Shown: positions 12,467 to 20,681, counted from the first letter of the stretch. The stretch: 64,000 bases of DNA from Pseudorhodoferax soli (GCF_003337555.1 NZ_QPJK01000001.1:806001-870000), one strand, 5' to 3'. Notes: generated by a model from the sequence alone, not told the origin. A program made the numbers and translations.

Positions 12467-13159
12467 ATGAAGAACCCGTCGTCCCTGTGCCACGCGGCCG
12501 CACTCGGTCTGCTGCTCTGTGCCGCAACGGCACAGGCGCACGATGCCTGGATCGAGCCCTCCTCCGCCGGCTTCACCGTGGTGTTCGGCCACGACGGCAA
12601 GCTGGAGACGGCGCTGGCCAGCAAGGTGCTGAAGGCGCAGGCCGTCGATGCCGCAGGCCAGGCCCTGCCATTGCGGCTGGAGGGCTTGAAGGTCGCCCTG
12701 GACGGCAGGCCCTCGCAGCTGCTGCTGCACTACGACAACGGCTTCTGGTCGCGCACGCCGCAAGGCAGCAGGAGCGGGCCGAAGAACGAAGTGCCCGGTG
12801 CGCTCGGCGCCTCGCACGCGCTCAAGTACGGCAAGACCCTCCTCGCCTGGGACGCCCAGGCCACCCGGCCCCAGGGCCTGCCGGTCGAGATCGTGCCGCA
12901 GGCCACGCAGGCGCCCGCAGCGGGCAGCCGCTTGCCGGTGCAGGTGCTCTGGGACGGCCAGCCGCTGGCCGGCGCCGTGCTGTCCTGGCATGAAGGCGCG
13001 CAGGAGAAAGACACCCAGGCCGATGCCCAGGGCCGCGCCAGCGTGCCGGTGGTCCAGGGCCGGCAGATGGTCAGCGCGAGCGCGCGCCGGCCGCTCCCGA
13101 ACGACCCGCGCGCCGACACGCTGTCGGTCTCCAGCGCACTCGTGTTCGAGGCCCGCTGA
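12467..13159 (+). CDS. nikK: NikK-like periplasmic protein (DUF4198)
   Basis: A 230-residue exported protein; the signal peptide ends AQA-HDAWIEP, leaving a histidine at the mature N-terminus. DUF4198 proteins (COG5266) are accessory periplasmic components of nickel/cobalt ECF transporters, called NikK when next to nikLMQO, as here. The body is predicted to be two beta-sandwich domains; the C-terminal one contains GRASVPVVQGRQ. Gene order nikK-nikL-nikM-nikQ-nikO with spacings of a few bases or overlaps argues for one operon. A role in passing the metal to NikM is inferred from gene order. Confidence 0.82.
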   Translation: MKNPSSLCHAAALGLLLCAATAQAHDAWIEPSSAGFTVVFGHDGKLETALASKVLKAQAVDAAGQALPLRLEGLKVALDGRPSQLLLHYDNGFWSRTPQGSRSGPKNEVPGALGASHALKYGKTLLAWDAQATRPQGLPVEIVPQATQAPAAGSRLPVQVLWDGQPLAGAVLSWHEGAQEKDTQADAQGRASVPVVQGRQMVSASARRPLPNDPRADTLSVSSALVFEAR

Positions 13160-13162
13160 ACC

Positions 13163-13621
13163 ATGCGGCGGGCACGGACCTGGCGGTTCGCCCTGTTGCT
13201 GGCCTGGGCCGGCACGGGCGCGGCCTGGGCGCACGCCGTGCGGCACGAAACCAGCGTGGGCGAGGCCGTGGTCGTGCTGCTGCATTACACCGACGGCGAG
13301 CCCTTCGCATTCGAGCGCTACGAACTGTTCCGCGGCCCCGGCACGGAGCCGGTGCAGACCGGCCGCACCGATGGCGCCGGCCGCCTGGTGCTGCTGCCCG
13401 GCACCGGTGGCGCGGCCGAGGGCTGGCGGCTGCGCGCCTACTCGGCCGACGGCCACGGCATCGAGACCGCGCTGGCCTTCGCCGCGCACGACGGCGTGGC
13501 GCCTGCAGCGCCGGCGCAGGCCGCGGCCACGCCGGGCTGGGAGCGCGTGGCGCTGGGCGCGTGCCTGATCCTCGGCCTGGGTGCGCTGGCCCAGCGCCTG
13601 CTGCGCACAAGGCCGCGCTGA
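13163..13621 (+). CDS. nikL: NikL-like periplasmic/membrane component
   Basis: A 152-residue protein with an N-terminal signal segment (cleavage near AWA-HAVRHE), a short beta-rich periplasmic domain, an Ala/Pro linker, and a C-terminal transmembrane helix (ALGACLILGLGALAQRLL). This matches NikL, the extra component of NikMNQO-type nickel importers that lack a fused NikN. Histidines cluster at the mature N-terminus. The stop TGA overlaps the nikM ATG by one base. Confidence 0.78.
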   Translation: MRRARTWRFALLLAWAGTGAAWAHAVRHETSVGEAVVVLLHYTDGEPFAFERYELFRGPGTEPVQTGRTDGAGRLVLLPGTGGAAEGWRLRAYSADGHGIETALAFAAHDGVAPAAPAQAAATPGWERVALGACLILGLGALAQRLLRTRPR

Positions 13622-14268
13622 TGCACATCCCCGACGGATTCCTTTCGCCGCAGACCTACCTGCCGGCCTATGCCGTCGCGGCCGCGGCCTGGTGGGCCAC
13701 CGGCCGCGGCCTGCGCGAGCGCCTGGACGAAACGCTGGTGCCACGGCTGGCCGCGCTCACGGCGCTGGTCTACGCCATTGGCCTGGTCATGCTGCCGCTG
13801 CCCGGCGGCACCTCGGTGCACGCGGTCGGTGTGGCACTGCTGGCACTGTGCTTCGGCGCGCGGCTCGCCTTCCTCGGCTACAGCCTGGTGCTGCTGCTGC
13901 AGTCGCTGCTGTTCGGCGCCGGCGGCATCACGGCGCTGCCGGTCAATGCGCTGGCCATCGGCGGTGCCGGTGCGCTGGTCACGCTGGGGGTGTTCCGCGC
14001 GCTGCGCGGCTGGAACGAGGCCGCCGCCGTGCTGCTGGCCACCTGGTGTGCGGTCATGGCCTCGGCCGCGCTGGTCGGCCTGGTGCTGGGCCTGCAGCCC
14101 TGGCTGGCGCACCGGCCCGACGGCACGCCGCTGTACTTCCCGTTCACCCTGCCCGTGGTGCTGCCGGCCGTGCTGGCGCCGCATGCGCTGCTGGGCGTCG
14201 GCGAGGGCGTGCTCACCCTGCTGGTCTGGCGCATGGTGCGTGCGCGGCGCTGGCAGTGGGCCACATGA
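13621..14268 (+). CDS. nikM: Nickel/cobalt ECF transporter S-component (CbiM/NikM)
   Basis: A 215-residue integral membrane substrate-binding subunit. It starts MHIPDGFL, the CbiM/NikM signature in which the N-terminal Met and His2 enter the channel and coordinate the metal. About seven hydrophobic segments follow. PHALLGVGEGVLT near the C-terminus is another family mark. ATG 13621 overlaps the nikL stop, and the gene's stop overlaps the nikQ start as ATGA. Sequence alone does not separate nickel from cobalt; nikK/nikL, the nearby hupE genes and the absence of any cobalamin gene or riboswitch favour nickel. Confidence 0.9.
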   Translation: MHIPDGFLSPQTYLPAYAVAAAAWWATGRGLRERLDETLVPRLAALTALVYAIGLVMLPLPGGTSVHAVGVALLALCFGARLAFLGYSLVLLLQSLLFGAGGITALPVNALAIGGAGALVTLGVFRALRGWNEAAAVLLATWCAVMASAALVGLVLGLQPWLAHRPDGTPLYFPFTLPVVLPAVLAPHALLGVGEGVLTLLVWRMVRARRWQWAT

Positions 14269-14825
14269 CGCCCACGCGCTGGCTGCTGGCCTACCTGGGC
14301 GCTGTGGTCGGCACGAGCCTGGTGCACGACTGGCGCACCCTGGCGGCCGGCCTGCTGCTGGCCCTGGCGCTGGCCGGCCCGCCGCGCTGGCGGCTGCTGC
14401 GCCGCAGCCTGCTGGCCGTGCTGGCCTTCAACCTGGCCGTCAGCGCCGGCCTGTTCGCGCAATGGGCCTGGCAAGACCGGCCGCTGGCCGCGCTGGCCGA
14501 GCCGCTCGCGCGCATGAACCTGCGCGTGCTGCTGCTGGTGCTGCTGGGCTTCTGGTTCGTCGCGCGCGTGAACCTGTTGCAGGCCCTGGCCTTCGCGCCC
14601 ACGCTGCAATTCCTGGCCACGCTGGCGGCGGGCCAGGCCCAGGTGCTGGCGCGGCTGGTGCGCGAGCACGGCCTGGCGTTCCGCAGCCGCACCGCCGGCG
14701 CCGGTGGCCTGCGCGCACGCAGCCGGCATGGCGCCAGCGTGGCCGGCCACCTGCTCGACAAGGCCGTGGCCAACGCCCAGGCCTCTGCCATGGCCATGCG
14801 CGCACGCGGCGGGCTCGATGATTGA
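14265..14825 (+). CDS. nikQ: ECF transporter T-component (CbiQ/NikQ)
   Basis: A 186-residue membrane protein, shorter than typical CbiQ (about 220-250). It has a hydrophobic N-terminal half and a basic cytoplasmic coupling region ending in SAMAMRARG, the Ala-Arg-Gly motif through which EcfT proteins engage the ATPases. The start overlaps the nikM stop as ATGA and the end overlaps nikO by 8 bases. Confidence 0.88.
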   Translation: MTPTRWLLAYLGAVVGTSLVHDWRTLAAGLLLALALAGPPRWRLLRRSLLAVLAFNLAVSAGLFAQWAWQDRPLAALAEPLARMNLRVLLLVLLGFWFVARVNLLQALAFAPTLQFLATLAAGQAQVLARLVREHGLAFRSRTAGAGGLRARSRHGASVAGHLLDKAVANAQASAMAMRARGGLDD

Positions 14826-15528
14826 ACTGGAGCAGGCGGCCTTCGGCTGGCCCGAGGCCGCACCGGTGTGGGCAGAGGTCTCGCTGCGCGTGCAGCCCGG
14901 CGAGAAGCTGGTGCTGCTGGGCGCCAACGGCGGCGGCAAGTCCACGCTGCTGCAGCTGCTCGGTGCGCTGGTGTTCCCCACGGCCGGCCGGTACCGCTAC
15001 GACGGCGAGGCCGTGACACCGGCGCGCGCGCGCCGCACCGACTGGGCCCGGCGCTTTCGGCGCGAGGTCGGCCTGCTGTTCCAGCACCCCGAGGCCATGC
15101 TGTTCAACCCCACGGTGCGCGACGAGATCGGCTACGGCCCGCGCCGGCTCGGCTTGCCCGATGCCGAGCGGCGCATCGGCGAGTGGGCCGCGCGGCTGCG
15201 CATCGACCATTTGCTGGACAAGCCACCCTTCCTGCTCTCGGGTGGCGAGAAGCAGCGCCTGGCCCTGGCCTGCGTGCTGGTGATGGAGCCGCGCCTGCTG
15301 TTGCTCGACGAGCCGCTGGCGCACCTGGACCCGCGCACCGCCGGCTTCCTGCTGGACTGGCTGGCGCAGAGCCCCGCCACGGTGATCACCAGCACGCACC
15401 AGCTGGCCAGTGCACCGCGCCTGGGCGCGCGTGCGCTGGTGCTGGCCGGCGGGGGCCTGGCCCACGACGGGCCGCTGGCCGCGGCGCTGGCCGATACCGC
15501 ACTGCTGGCCCGCGCCGAGCTGGCCTGA
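14818..15528 (+). CDS. nikO: ECF transporter ATPase (CbiO/NikO)
   Basis: A 236-residue ABC ATPase. The Walker A is GANGGGKST near residue 38, the Q-loop LLFQHPE, the ABC signature LSGGEKQRLAL and the Walker B LLLLDEPLAHLD, with the switch histidine in TSTHQL. It powers nickel/cobalt uptake through NikQ and NikM. ATG 14818 overlaps nikQ by 8 bases. As only one ATPase gene is present, it probably acts as a homodimer. Confidence 0.92.
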   Translation: MIELEQAAFGWPEAAPVWAEVSLRVQPGEKLVLLGANGGGKSTLLQLLGALVFPTAGRYRYDGEAVTPARARRTDWARRFRREVGLLFQHPEAMLFNPTVRDEIGYGPRRLGLPDAERRIGEWAARLRIDHLLDKPPFLLSGGEKQRLALACVLVMEPRLLLLDEPLAHLDPRTAGFLLDWLAQSPATVITSTHQLASAPRLGARALVLAGGGLAHDGPLAAALADTALLARAELA

Positions 15529-15621
15529 GCGGCGCACAGGCCGCCACGCCGCTGTCATCGGCGTTTCACACGCCTCCGCACAATGGCAGGTTCCGCGCGC
15601 TTCGGCGCAGGACAGCCCGCC

Positions 15622-16152
15622 GTGACCCCATCCCGCCCCATGCTGCAATTGCCCGCGCGCCTGCGCCGGTGCGTGATCGGCCTGTTGTTGGTGGCCTTGC
15701 CGCTGTACGGGCTCGGTGGCGCGCTGCTGCGCATGCTGGGGCCGGACCACCGGCACGCGGCGGTGGCCGAGGCGCCCTCCTGGTCCGACCTGGTGGGCCG
15801 CCAGCTGCAGGCCCTGGTGGGTCCGCAAGCCTCCCGGCTGATCGACAACCTGCGCCTGCAGGCCCGGCTGCGGCCCGCCACATCGGGCCACGCCCATGGC
15901 GCGGGTGCGCACCACCACCACGGCAAGTTCGCGCGCCACCACCACGCGCCGCACGATGCCACGGTCGTCGCCATCGACGGCCACGGCGGTGCCGATACCG
16001 CCACGGCCGGCGGCACCCTGCTGCCACTGGCGCTGCCCGCCGCACTGGCCATTCCCTGTGCACCGGCCTCGCCGTCGCGCTGGCCGGAGCACGGCACATC
16101 GCCCTGGCACAGCCACGTGCCCGCCCTGCCCGAGCGCCCGCCACGCGCCTGA
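15622..16152 (+). CDS. His-rich membrane-anchored protein downstream of nikO
   Basis: No family is recognised. The protein has a short basic N-terminus, one hydrophobic helix (CVIGLLLVALPLYGLGGALL), a central part with several His clusters (GAHHHHGKFARHHHAPH near residues 95-110) and a second hydrophobic stretch (TLLPLALPAALAIPC). GTG 15622 is chosen for a weak GGACA 7 bases upstream; ATG 15583 and ATG 15640 are alternatives. It lies 93 bases after nikO on the same strand, so it may belong to the nickel operon, and its histidines could bind nickel or cobalt. The ORF is long and in good codon phase, but reality of the gene is less certain than its neighbours. Confidence 0.5.
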   Translation: MTPSRPMLQLPARLRRCVIGLLLVALPLYGLGGALLRMLGPDHRHAAVAEAPSWSDLVGRQLQALVGPQASRLIDNLRLQARLRPATSGHAHGAGAHHHHGKFARHHHAPHDATVVAIDGHGGADTATAGGTLLPLALPAALAIPCAPASPSRWPEHGTSPWHSHVPALPERPPRA

Positions 16153-16158
16153 TCCTGT

Positions 16159-16178
16159 GGCCCGCCTGTGCGCGGGCC
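16159..16178 (+). terminator. GC-rich hairpin after the nik gene cluster
   Basis: GGCCCGC (16159-16165) pairs perfectly with GCGGGCC (16172-16178) around a 6-base loop, starting 6 bases after the stop of the His-rich ORF. There is no T-run, so termination would be partial or factor-assisted. Confidence 0.35.
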
Positions 16179-16331
16179 CCGATGGCGCGCGCCTGCCGCT
16201 CAGGCAGTGCGCGCGCCTTCGCCTTGCCAGTGGCCCGCGCCACCGCAGCCCGCTGCGGCGCGCCGGGCTCCCACAAGCCAGCACTGTCCGGTGGACATGC
16301 GTTCGCCGGCCAGGGCAAGGAGGACACACCC

Positions 16332-17315
16332 ATGACGGCATCGACCGATCACGATCTCGCCGAGGCCGGGCGCCGGCTCGGCCACGACATCCACACCAGC
16401 ACGCGCTGGCCGCGCCTGGCGGGCTGGCCCGGCGCCGTCTGCGAAGGCTTCGACGCCGCGGCCCACGCACGCTTGCCGCGCGCCACGCCCGACCGCTTCG
16501 CGCGCAAATGGCTGCAGCTGCGCCTGGGCGCCTGGCGCCGCGGACGCATCGTCGACGAGGAAGTCACACCCGCGCTGCTGCGCACGCTGGACGTCGCCCA
16601 ATGCCCGGTCACGCGCGCGCCGCTGACCCACGGTGAGCACAGCGACACCGACTGGTCCATCGACCGGCTCAACAACGACGCCGCCTACGCCGCCAGCAAC
16701 CTGGCCGTCATGAGCGTGCGGGCCAACCGCGCCAAGGGCGCACGCAGCTTCGACGAGGTGCTGCTGCTGGCCGGCCTGCCGCACGCCACGGCCGGGCTTG
16801 CGCCGCGCGAGTGGTTGCGCCTGGCCGCGCTGATGCTGGGCCCGGCCTTCGCCACGTGCCACGGGGCCGCGCCGGCGCTGCCGCTCTGCGCGCCGCTGCC
16901 CTGCCGCTCGACCCGGCTCGCCCTGCAGCAGATCCAGCGCCTGCTGACCCTGCAGACGCAGCGGCCGGACGGCAAGAACCGGCTCGTGCGCGACTTCCGG
17001 CCGGCCTGCCGGACCGAGCGCGCCATGCTGCGCCTGCGCACGCTGGCCGACGCCGTGCACGAGGGACTCAAGCACCTGCCGGCCGACGCCCAGTGCTGGG
17101 ACGTCTGGCTGCAGCCCGGGCTGATGCCGGCCCTGCAGGCCTGGCGCGAGACGCTGGACGGACCCAGCTGGGCCTGCGCTGCGCAGATCGCCGGGCAGCT
17201 GGCCGGCGCGCGGCGCGAAACGGCGCAGCGGCTGCAGGCCTGGCGGCTGCCGAGCCGGGGCTACCACGCCATGGCGGCGATCGAGCGTCAACGGCGTGTC
17301 ACGAACGCGCCCTAG
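16332..17315 (+). CDS. HNH-like protein of unknown function
   Basis: A 327-residue soluble protein behind a strong AAGGAGG. Residues 91-126 resemble the core of HNH/His-Me-finger nucleases: CPVTRAPL, then a short loop with His, then WSIDRLNNDAAY and SNLAVMSVRANRAKG. This mirrors the SLDRIDN...Y...N...S..AN..K pattern of phage-type HNH proteins. Only one clear cysteine is seen in the would-be knuckle, and the remaining 200 residues match nothing I recognise. The location between the nickel importer and hupE may be incidental or may mean a metal-related role. Enzymatic activity is unproven. Confidence 0.65.
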   Translation: MTASTDHDLAEAGRRLGHDIHTSTRWPRLAGWPGAVCEGFDAAAHARLPRATPDRFARKWLQLRLGAWRRGRIVDEEVTPALLRTLDVAQCPVTRAPLTHGEHSDTDWSIDRLNNDAAYAASNLAVMSVRANRAKGARSFDEVLLLAGLPHATAGLAPREWLRLAALMLGPAFATCHGAAPALPLCAPLPCRSTRLALQQIQRLLTLQTQRPDGKNRLVRDFRPACRTERAMLRLRTLADAVHEGLKHLPADAQCWDVWLQPGLMPALQAWRETLDGPSWACAAQIAGQLAGARRETAQRLQAWRLPSRGYHAMAAIERQRRVTNAP

Positions 17316-17345
17316 AGTCCGCCGGTTCTTTTTCCGCTGACGACC

Positions 17346-17933
17346 ATGCCCTCGATTGCCCGCTCCCTGCTTTGCCTGCTGATCGCGTTCGCCGCGCTGC
17401 CCGCCTTCGCCCATTCGACCGAACACATGGGCGGCGGCTTCGTCGCCGGCTTCATGCACCCGCTGCTGGGGCCGGACCACGTGGTCGCGATGGTGGCCGT
17501 GGGGCTGTGGGGCGCCTTCCTCGGCGCGCCGGCGCTGTGGGTGCTGCCGGTGGTGTTCCCGCTGGTGATGGCCATGGGCGGCGTGCTGGGCGTGCTGGGC
17601 GTCCCGCTGCCCGGCGTGGAAGTCGGCATCGCGCTGTCTGCCGTGCTGCTGGGCGGCATGGTCGCCTTCGCGGTGCGCCCGCCGCTGTGGGTGGCCGGGC
17701 TGCTGGTCGCCGTGTTCGCGGTGTTCCACGGCCATGCGCATGGCACCGAGTTGCCGCACGAGAGCAGCCCGCTGGTCTACAGCCTGGGCTTCGTGGTGGC
17801 CACCGGCATGCTGCACCTGGCCGGCATCGGCTTCGGCGCGCTCGTGCGGTCGCCGGCCGGCCGTGTCGCCGTGCGCGCGGTGGGTGGCGCGATCTCGGTC
17901 ATCGGCCTGTTCTTCCTGCAAGGCGCCATGTGA
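17346..17933 (+). CDS. hupE: HupE/UreJ family nickel permease
   Basis: A 195-residue membrane protein with a signal-like first helix (ending AFA-HSTEHM) and about six more hydrophobic segments. Both HupE signatures are intact: HPLLGPDH (H-x5-DH, His38 to His45) and FHGHAHGTE (residues 127-135). HupE/UreJ proteins are secondary nickel permeases linked to hydrogenase or urease loci; neither enzyme is encoded here. A TAGAGT -10-like element at 17313-17318 may give it its own promoter. Its end overlaps the next gene by 4 bases. Confidence 0.9.
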   Translation: MPSIARSLLCLLIAFAALPAFAHSTEHMGGGFVAGFMHPLLGPDHVVAMVAVGLWGAFLGAPALWVLPVVFPLVMAMGGVLGVLGVPLPGVEVGIALSAVLLGGMVAFAVRPPLWVAGLLVAVFAVFHGHAHGTELPHESSPLVYSLGFVVATGMLHLAGIGFGALVRSPAGRVAVRAVGGAISVIGLFFLQGAM

Positions 17934-18535
17934 ACTGGCGGCAAGTTGCGCGGCGTGCCGGCGCGGCCGCCGCGGCAGGCTCGGCCAGCGCCGCCTGGGC
18001 GCATGGCGAGATCAAGGGCGTGGGCGCGTTCTACAGCGGCGTGCTGCACCCCTTCATCAGCCCGGCCCACCTGATCGCCTTGATCGCGCTGGGCCTGCTG
18101 TTCGGCCAGCGCGGCGTGCTGGCCAGCCGCCAGGCCATGGGTGCGCTGGTGGCCGCGCTGGCGCTGGGCCTGTGGCTGAGCCTGCGGCTGCACGGGCTGC
18201 CCGAGCCCGACCCCTTGCTGCTGACCCTGGGCATGCTCCTGGGTCTCAGCGTGGTCCTGGCCCGCCCCTGGCCGGTGTGGGCGCTGGTGCCGCTGGCGGC
18301 CCTGGTCGGTCTGGCCGTGGGCCTGGGCTCCGCGCCCGACGGCGTGGCGCCCGCGCAGCGCACCGCGGCGCTGGTGGGCACGTGGGTCGGCGCCACGCTG
18401 TGCACGGCTTGCCTGGCCGGCGTCGTGCATCCACTGCACAGGCCCTGGGCCCGGGTCGGCGTGCGCGTGCTGGCGTCCTGGCTCAGCGCCAGTGCGCTGC
18501 TGGTGCTGACGCTGGCCTTTGCCCGCCCGGCCTGA
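17930..18535 (+). CDS. Divergent HupE/UreJ-like membrane protein
   Basis: A 201-residue membrane protein starting at GTG 17930, overlapping the hupE stop (GTGA). It has a signal-like N-terminus ending AWA-HGEIKG, and HPFISPAHLIALIALGLLFGQRG, which aligns with the HupE first motif but has Ala in place of the Asp of H-x5-DH. The second motif FHGxAHGxE is missing. It probably descends from the HupE family and may be a partner of hupE or have changed specificity. Confidence 0.8.
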   Translation: MNWRQVARRAGAAAAAGSASAAWAHGEIKGVGAFYSGVLHPFISPAHLIALIALGLLFGQRGVLASRQAMGALVAALALGLWLSLRLHGLPEPDPLLLTLGMLLGLSVVLARPWPVWALVPLAALVGLAVGLGSAPDGVAPAQRTAALVGTWVGATLCTACLAGVVHPLHRPWARVGVRVLASWLSASALLVLTLAFARPA

Positions 18536-18587
18536 AGCGGTCCTCCGGGCGCTTGTCACACCGCCGTCGAACGCCTGCGTTACAAAC

Positions 18588-18618
18588 GTGAGTAGGAAAA
18601 CTTTCAAATCCTTCTTAC
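18588..18618. promoter_or_regulatory. Inverted repeat before the TonB-dependent receptor gene
   Basis: GTGAGTAGGA (18588-18597) and TCCTTCTTAC (18609-18618) form an inverted repeat matching at 8 of 10 positions with an 11-base spacer, ending 8 bases before the receptor ATG. It resembles the dyad at 12435-12461 (shared GTRAG outer and AGGA/TCCT inner parts), but the spacers differ by 2 bases. The likely meaning is co-regulation of receptor and nik operon by one metal-responsive repressor. Confidence 0.5.
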
Positions 18619-18626
18619 ACAACACC

Positions 18627-20660
18627 ATGCGCTCCATTGCCACCCGCCAGCGCCGCGCTCCCGCCGTCTGCGCCCTTCTCGCCGCGCTGTCGCAGCATGT
18701 CGCGGCCCAATCGCCCGCGCCGGCCGCCGCGCCCCAGCTGCGCACGGTCGACATCAAGGGCGAAACGCTGCGCGCCGCCGCAGCCTCCTACTCCACCACG
18801 ACGCTGGAAGCCGAGGAGATCCAGCAGCAGCACGTGAGCCAGACGCAGGACCTGTTCCGCAACGTACCCGGCATGCACGTGCAGAACTACCAGTTGTCCG
18901 GCGTGGCCGACACCATCGTGCTGCGCGGCTTCGGCGGTGGCGGCCATGGCGGCGACCTGGGCGTGGTGCTGGACGGCATTCCCCTCAACGAAGCCATGTC
19001 GCACGCCGACGGCTATGTGGACTTCAACGTCATCGTGCCGCTGGAGATCGACCGGCTGCGCGTGTTCCGCGGCCCGGTGTCCGCGCTGTACGGCAACTTC
19101 AACCGCGCCGGCCTGGTGGCGGTGGAGACGCGCAAGCGCGGCGCGTACAAGGACCTGGACCTGAGCATCGGCTCGCACGGCAGCGTGGACGTGCAGGCCG
19201 CGTTGGGCCTGCGCGTGCGCGAGGGCGAGCACCTGAACCTGGCCGCCCAGCATTACCGCAGCGACGGCTTCCGCGCGCAGTCGCAGTCCGAGCGCACCAC
19301 CGTCGCGGGCCGCTGGACCAAGGCCGTCACGCCCGCGCTGGAGATCGCGCTGTCGGCGCGCCTGCACCAGGCCGATGGCGACAACCCCGGCTATGTGACG
19401 GCGGCGCAGTTTGCGAGCGACCCCTACGGCAAAGACCCACGCGCGATGAACGACGGCGCCAAGAAGCACTTCGGCACCGTGCGCGCCGACGTCAACTACC
19501 AGGCAGCGCCCGATCTCAAGCTGCTGAGCTTCGCCTACGCGACGCGCCAGGACTTCACGCGCTGGTTCAGCCGGCCCGCCAACAGCACCACCTGGCGCCA
19601 GCGCGAAGAGAACTACGACCGCAGCGTGTTCGGCGCCGGCACCAGCCTGAACGGCCGCACGCAGACCAGCTGGTCGCCGCTGAACTGGGTGTTGGGCGTG
19701 GAGACCTTCCGCGAAAGCACCGACTACCAGTACTTCGACGACCTGGCCAACCGTGCCCGCACGGCCGGCGCCATCAATGACCGCCGCTCCAGGCTCAACA
19801 GCCTGTCGGCCTTCACCGAGATCGAGGCCCCCGTGCACCGCCTGTTCAAGCCCTCCCTGGGCCTGCGCTGGGACCGCTTCAGCGGGGATTGCGAGAAGAA
19901 CGGTCCGGAGACCGGCAGCGACCCCTGCGGCCCGCTCCACAAGATCACGCACACCAGCCCCAAGCTCGGCGTGCGCTCGGATGTGCTGCCCGAACTGGAG
20001 CTGCGTGCCAGCTGGGCCGAAGGCTTCGCGCTGCCCAACACCTTCGCCAAGTACGCACTGGGCGCCGCCGACCTGGACCCCAACGTGTTCCGCCAGACCG
20101 AGGTCGGCATGCAGTGGAAGCCGCGGCCCGGCATCTCGCTGGACGTGGCGGCCTACCGGCTGACCTCCTCGGACGAGATCCGCACCGTCGCGCCGGGCAT
20201 CTACGAGAACTACGGCGAAACCAGGCGCACCGGCGTGGAAATCAGCGCGCTGTGGGCCGTGCGCCGTGACCTGGACCTGTCGCTGACCTACGGCAGCGCC
20301 AATTCCGAGGTGACGGCCAGCGCCAACCCCGCGCTGCTCGGCAAGCGCGTGGCCGCGGTACCGCGCCATACCGCCACCGCCTCGGCCGCCTGGTCGCCGC
20401 TGGCCCACTGGACCGGCACCGTCACCTGGCGCCGCGTGGGCAGCTATGCCGTCAACGCCGACAACAGCATCGGCTATGGCGGTTACAACACCGTGGACCT
20501 GGGCCTGACCTACCGCGCCCAGCCCTACCAGATCTACGCCACCGTGGCCAACGTGACGGACAAGGTCTACGCCACCACGGCCTCCCTCATCGGCGGCACA
20601 GAGCTCTTCGCGCCTGGCGCGCCGCGCACGCTCAAGGTCGGCGTGCAGATGCAGTTTTGA
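18627..20660 (+). CDS. TonB-dependent outer-membrane receptor
   Basis: A 677-residue receptor. After the signal peptide (ending VAAQ) comes a plug domain, roughly residues 45-160, with VPGMHVQNYQ, VLRGFGGGG and VFRGPVSALYGNFNRAGLV. A 22-strand barrel follows, ending in the terminal Phe (VGVQMQF) required by BAM. Neighbours suggest it carries nickel or cobalt chelates across the outer membrane for the nikKLMQO importer; TonB-dependent nickel receptors such as Helicobacter FrpB4 are known. Extended in-frame starts upstream of 18627 are rejected because they lack a signal peptide. A Fur box is not apparent; the inverted repeat just upstream is the likely control site. Confidence 0.9.
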   Translation: MRSIATRQRRAPAVCALLAALSQHVAAQSPAPAAAPQLRTVDIKGETLRAAAASYSTTTLEAEEIQQQHVSQTQDLFRNVPGMHVQNYQLSGVADTIVLRGFGGGGHGGDLGVVLDGIPLNEAMSHADGYVDFNVIVPLEIDRLRVFRGPVSALYGNFNRAGLVAVETRKRGAYKDLDLSIGSHGSVDVQAALGLRVREGEHLNLAAQHYRSDGFRAQSQSERTTVAGRWTKAVTPALEIALSARLHQADGDNPGYVTAAQFASDPYGKDPRAMNDGAKKHFGTVRADVNYQAAPDLKLLSFAYATRQDFTRWFSRPANSTTWRQREENYDRSVFGAGTSLNGRTQTSWSPLNWVLGVETFRESTDYQYFDDLANRARTAGAINDRRSRLNSLSAFTEIEAPVHRLFKPSLGLRWDRFSGDCEKNGPETGSDPCGPLHKITHTSPKLGVRSDVLPELELRASWAEGFALPNTFAKYALGAADLDPNVFRQTEVGMQWKPRPGISLDVAAYRLTSSDEIRTVAPGIYENYGETRRTGVEISALWAVRRDLDLSLTYGSANSEVTASANPALLGKRVAAVPRHTATASAAWSPLAHWTGTVTWRRVGSYAVNADNSIGYGGYNTVDLGLTYRAQPYQIYATVANVTDKVYATTASLIGGTELFAPGAPRTLKVGVQMQF

Positions 20661-20681
20661 CCCTCATCAGGAAACCACCAC

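Noticed and set aside
14868-16331. In-frame upstream extension of the HNH-like gene over nikO and the His-rich ORF
   Set aside because: It is an open shadow frame; the strong AAGGAGG before ATG 16332 and the domain start mark the true gene.
12363-18626. Cobalamin riboswitch controlling the CbiM/Q/O-like genes or the TonB-dependent receptor
   Set aside because: The upstream gaps are only about 104 and 91 bases and contain inverted repeats but no B12-box-like sequence; there are no cobalamin genes nearby.
18536-18626. Fur box upstream of the TonB-dependent receptor
   Set aside because: The AT-rich segment there fits an inverted repeat of GTRAG/AGGA type and not the GATAAT-based Fur pattern.
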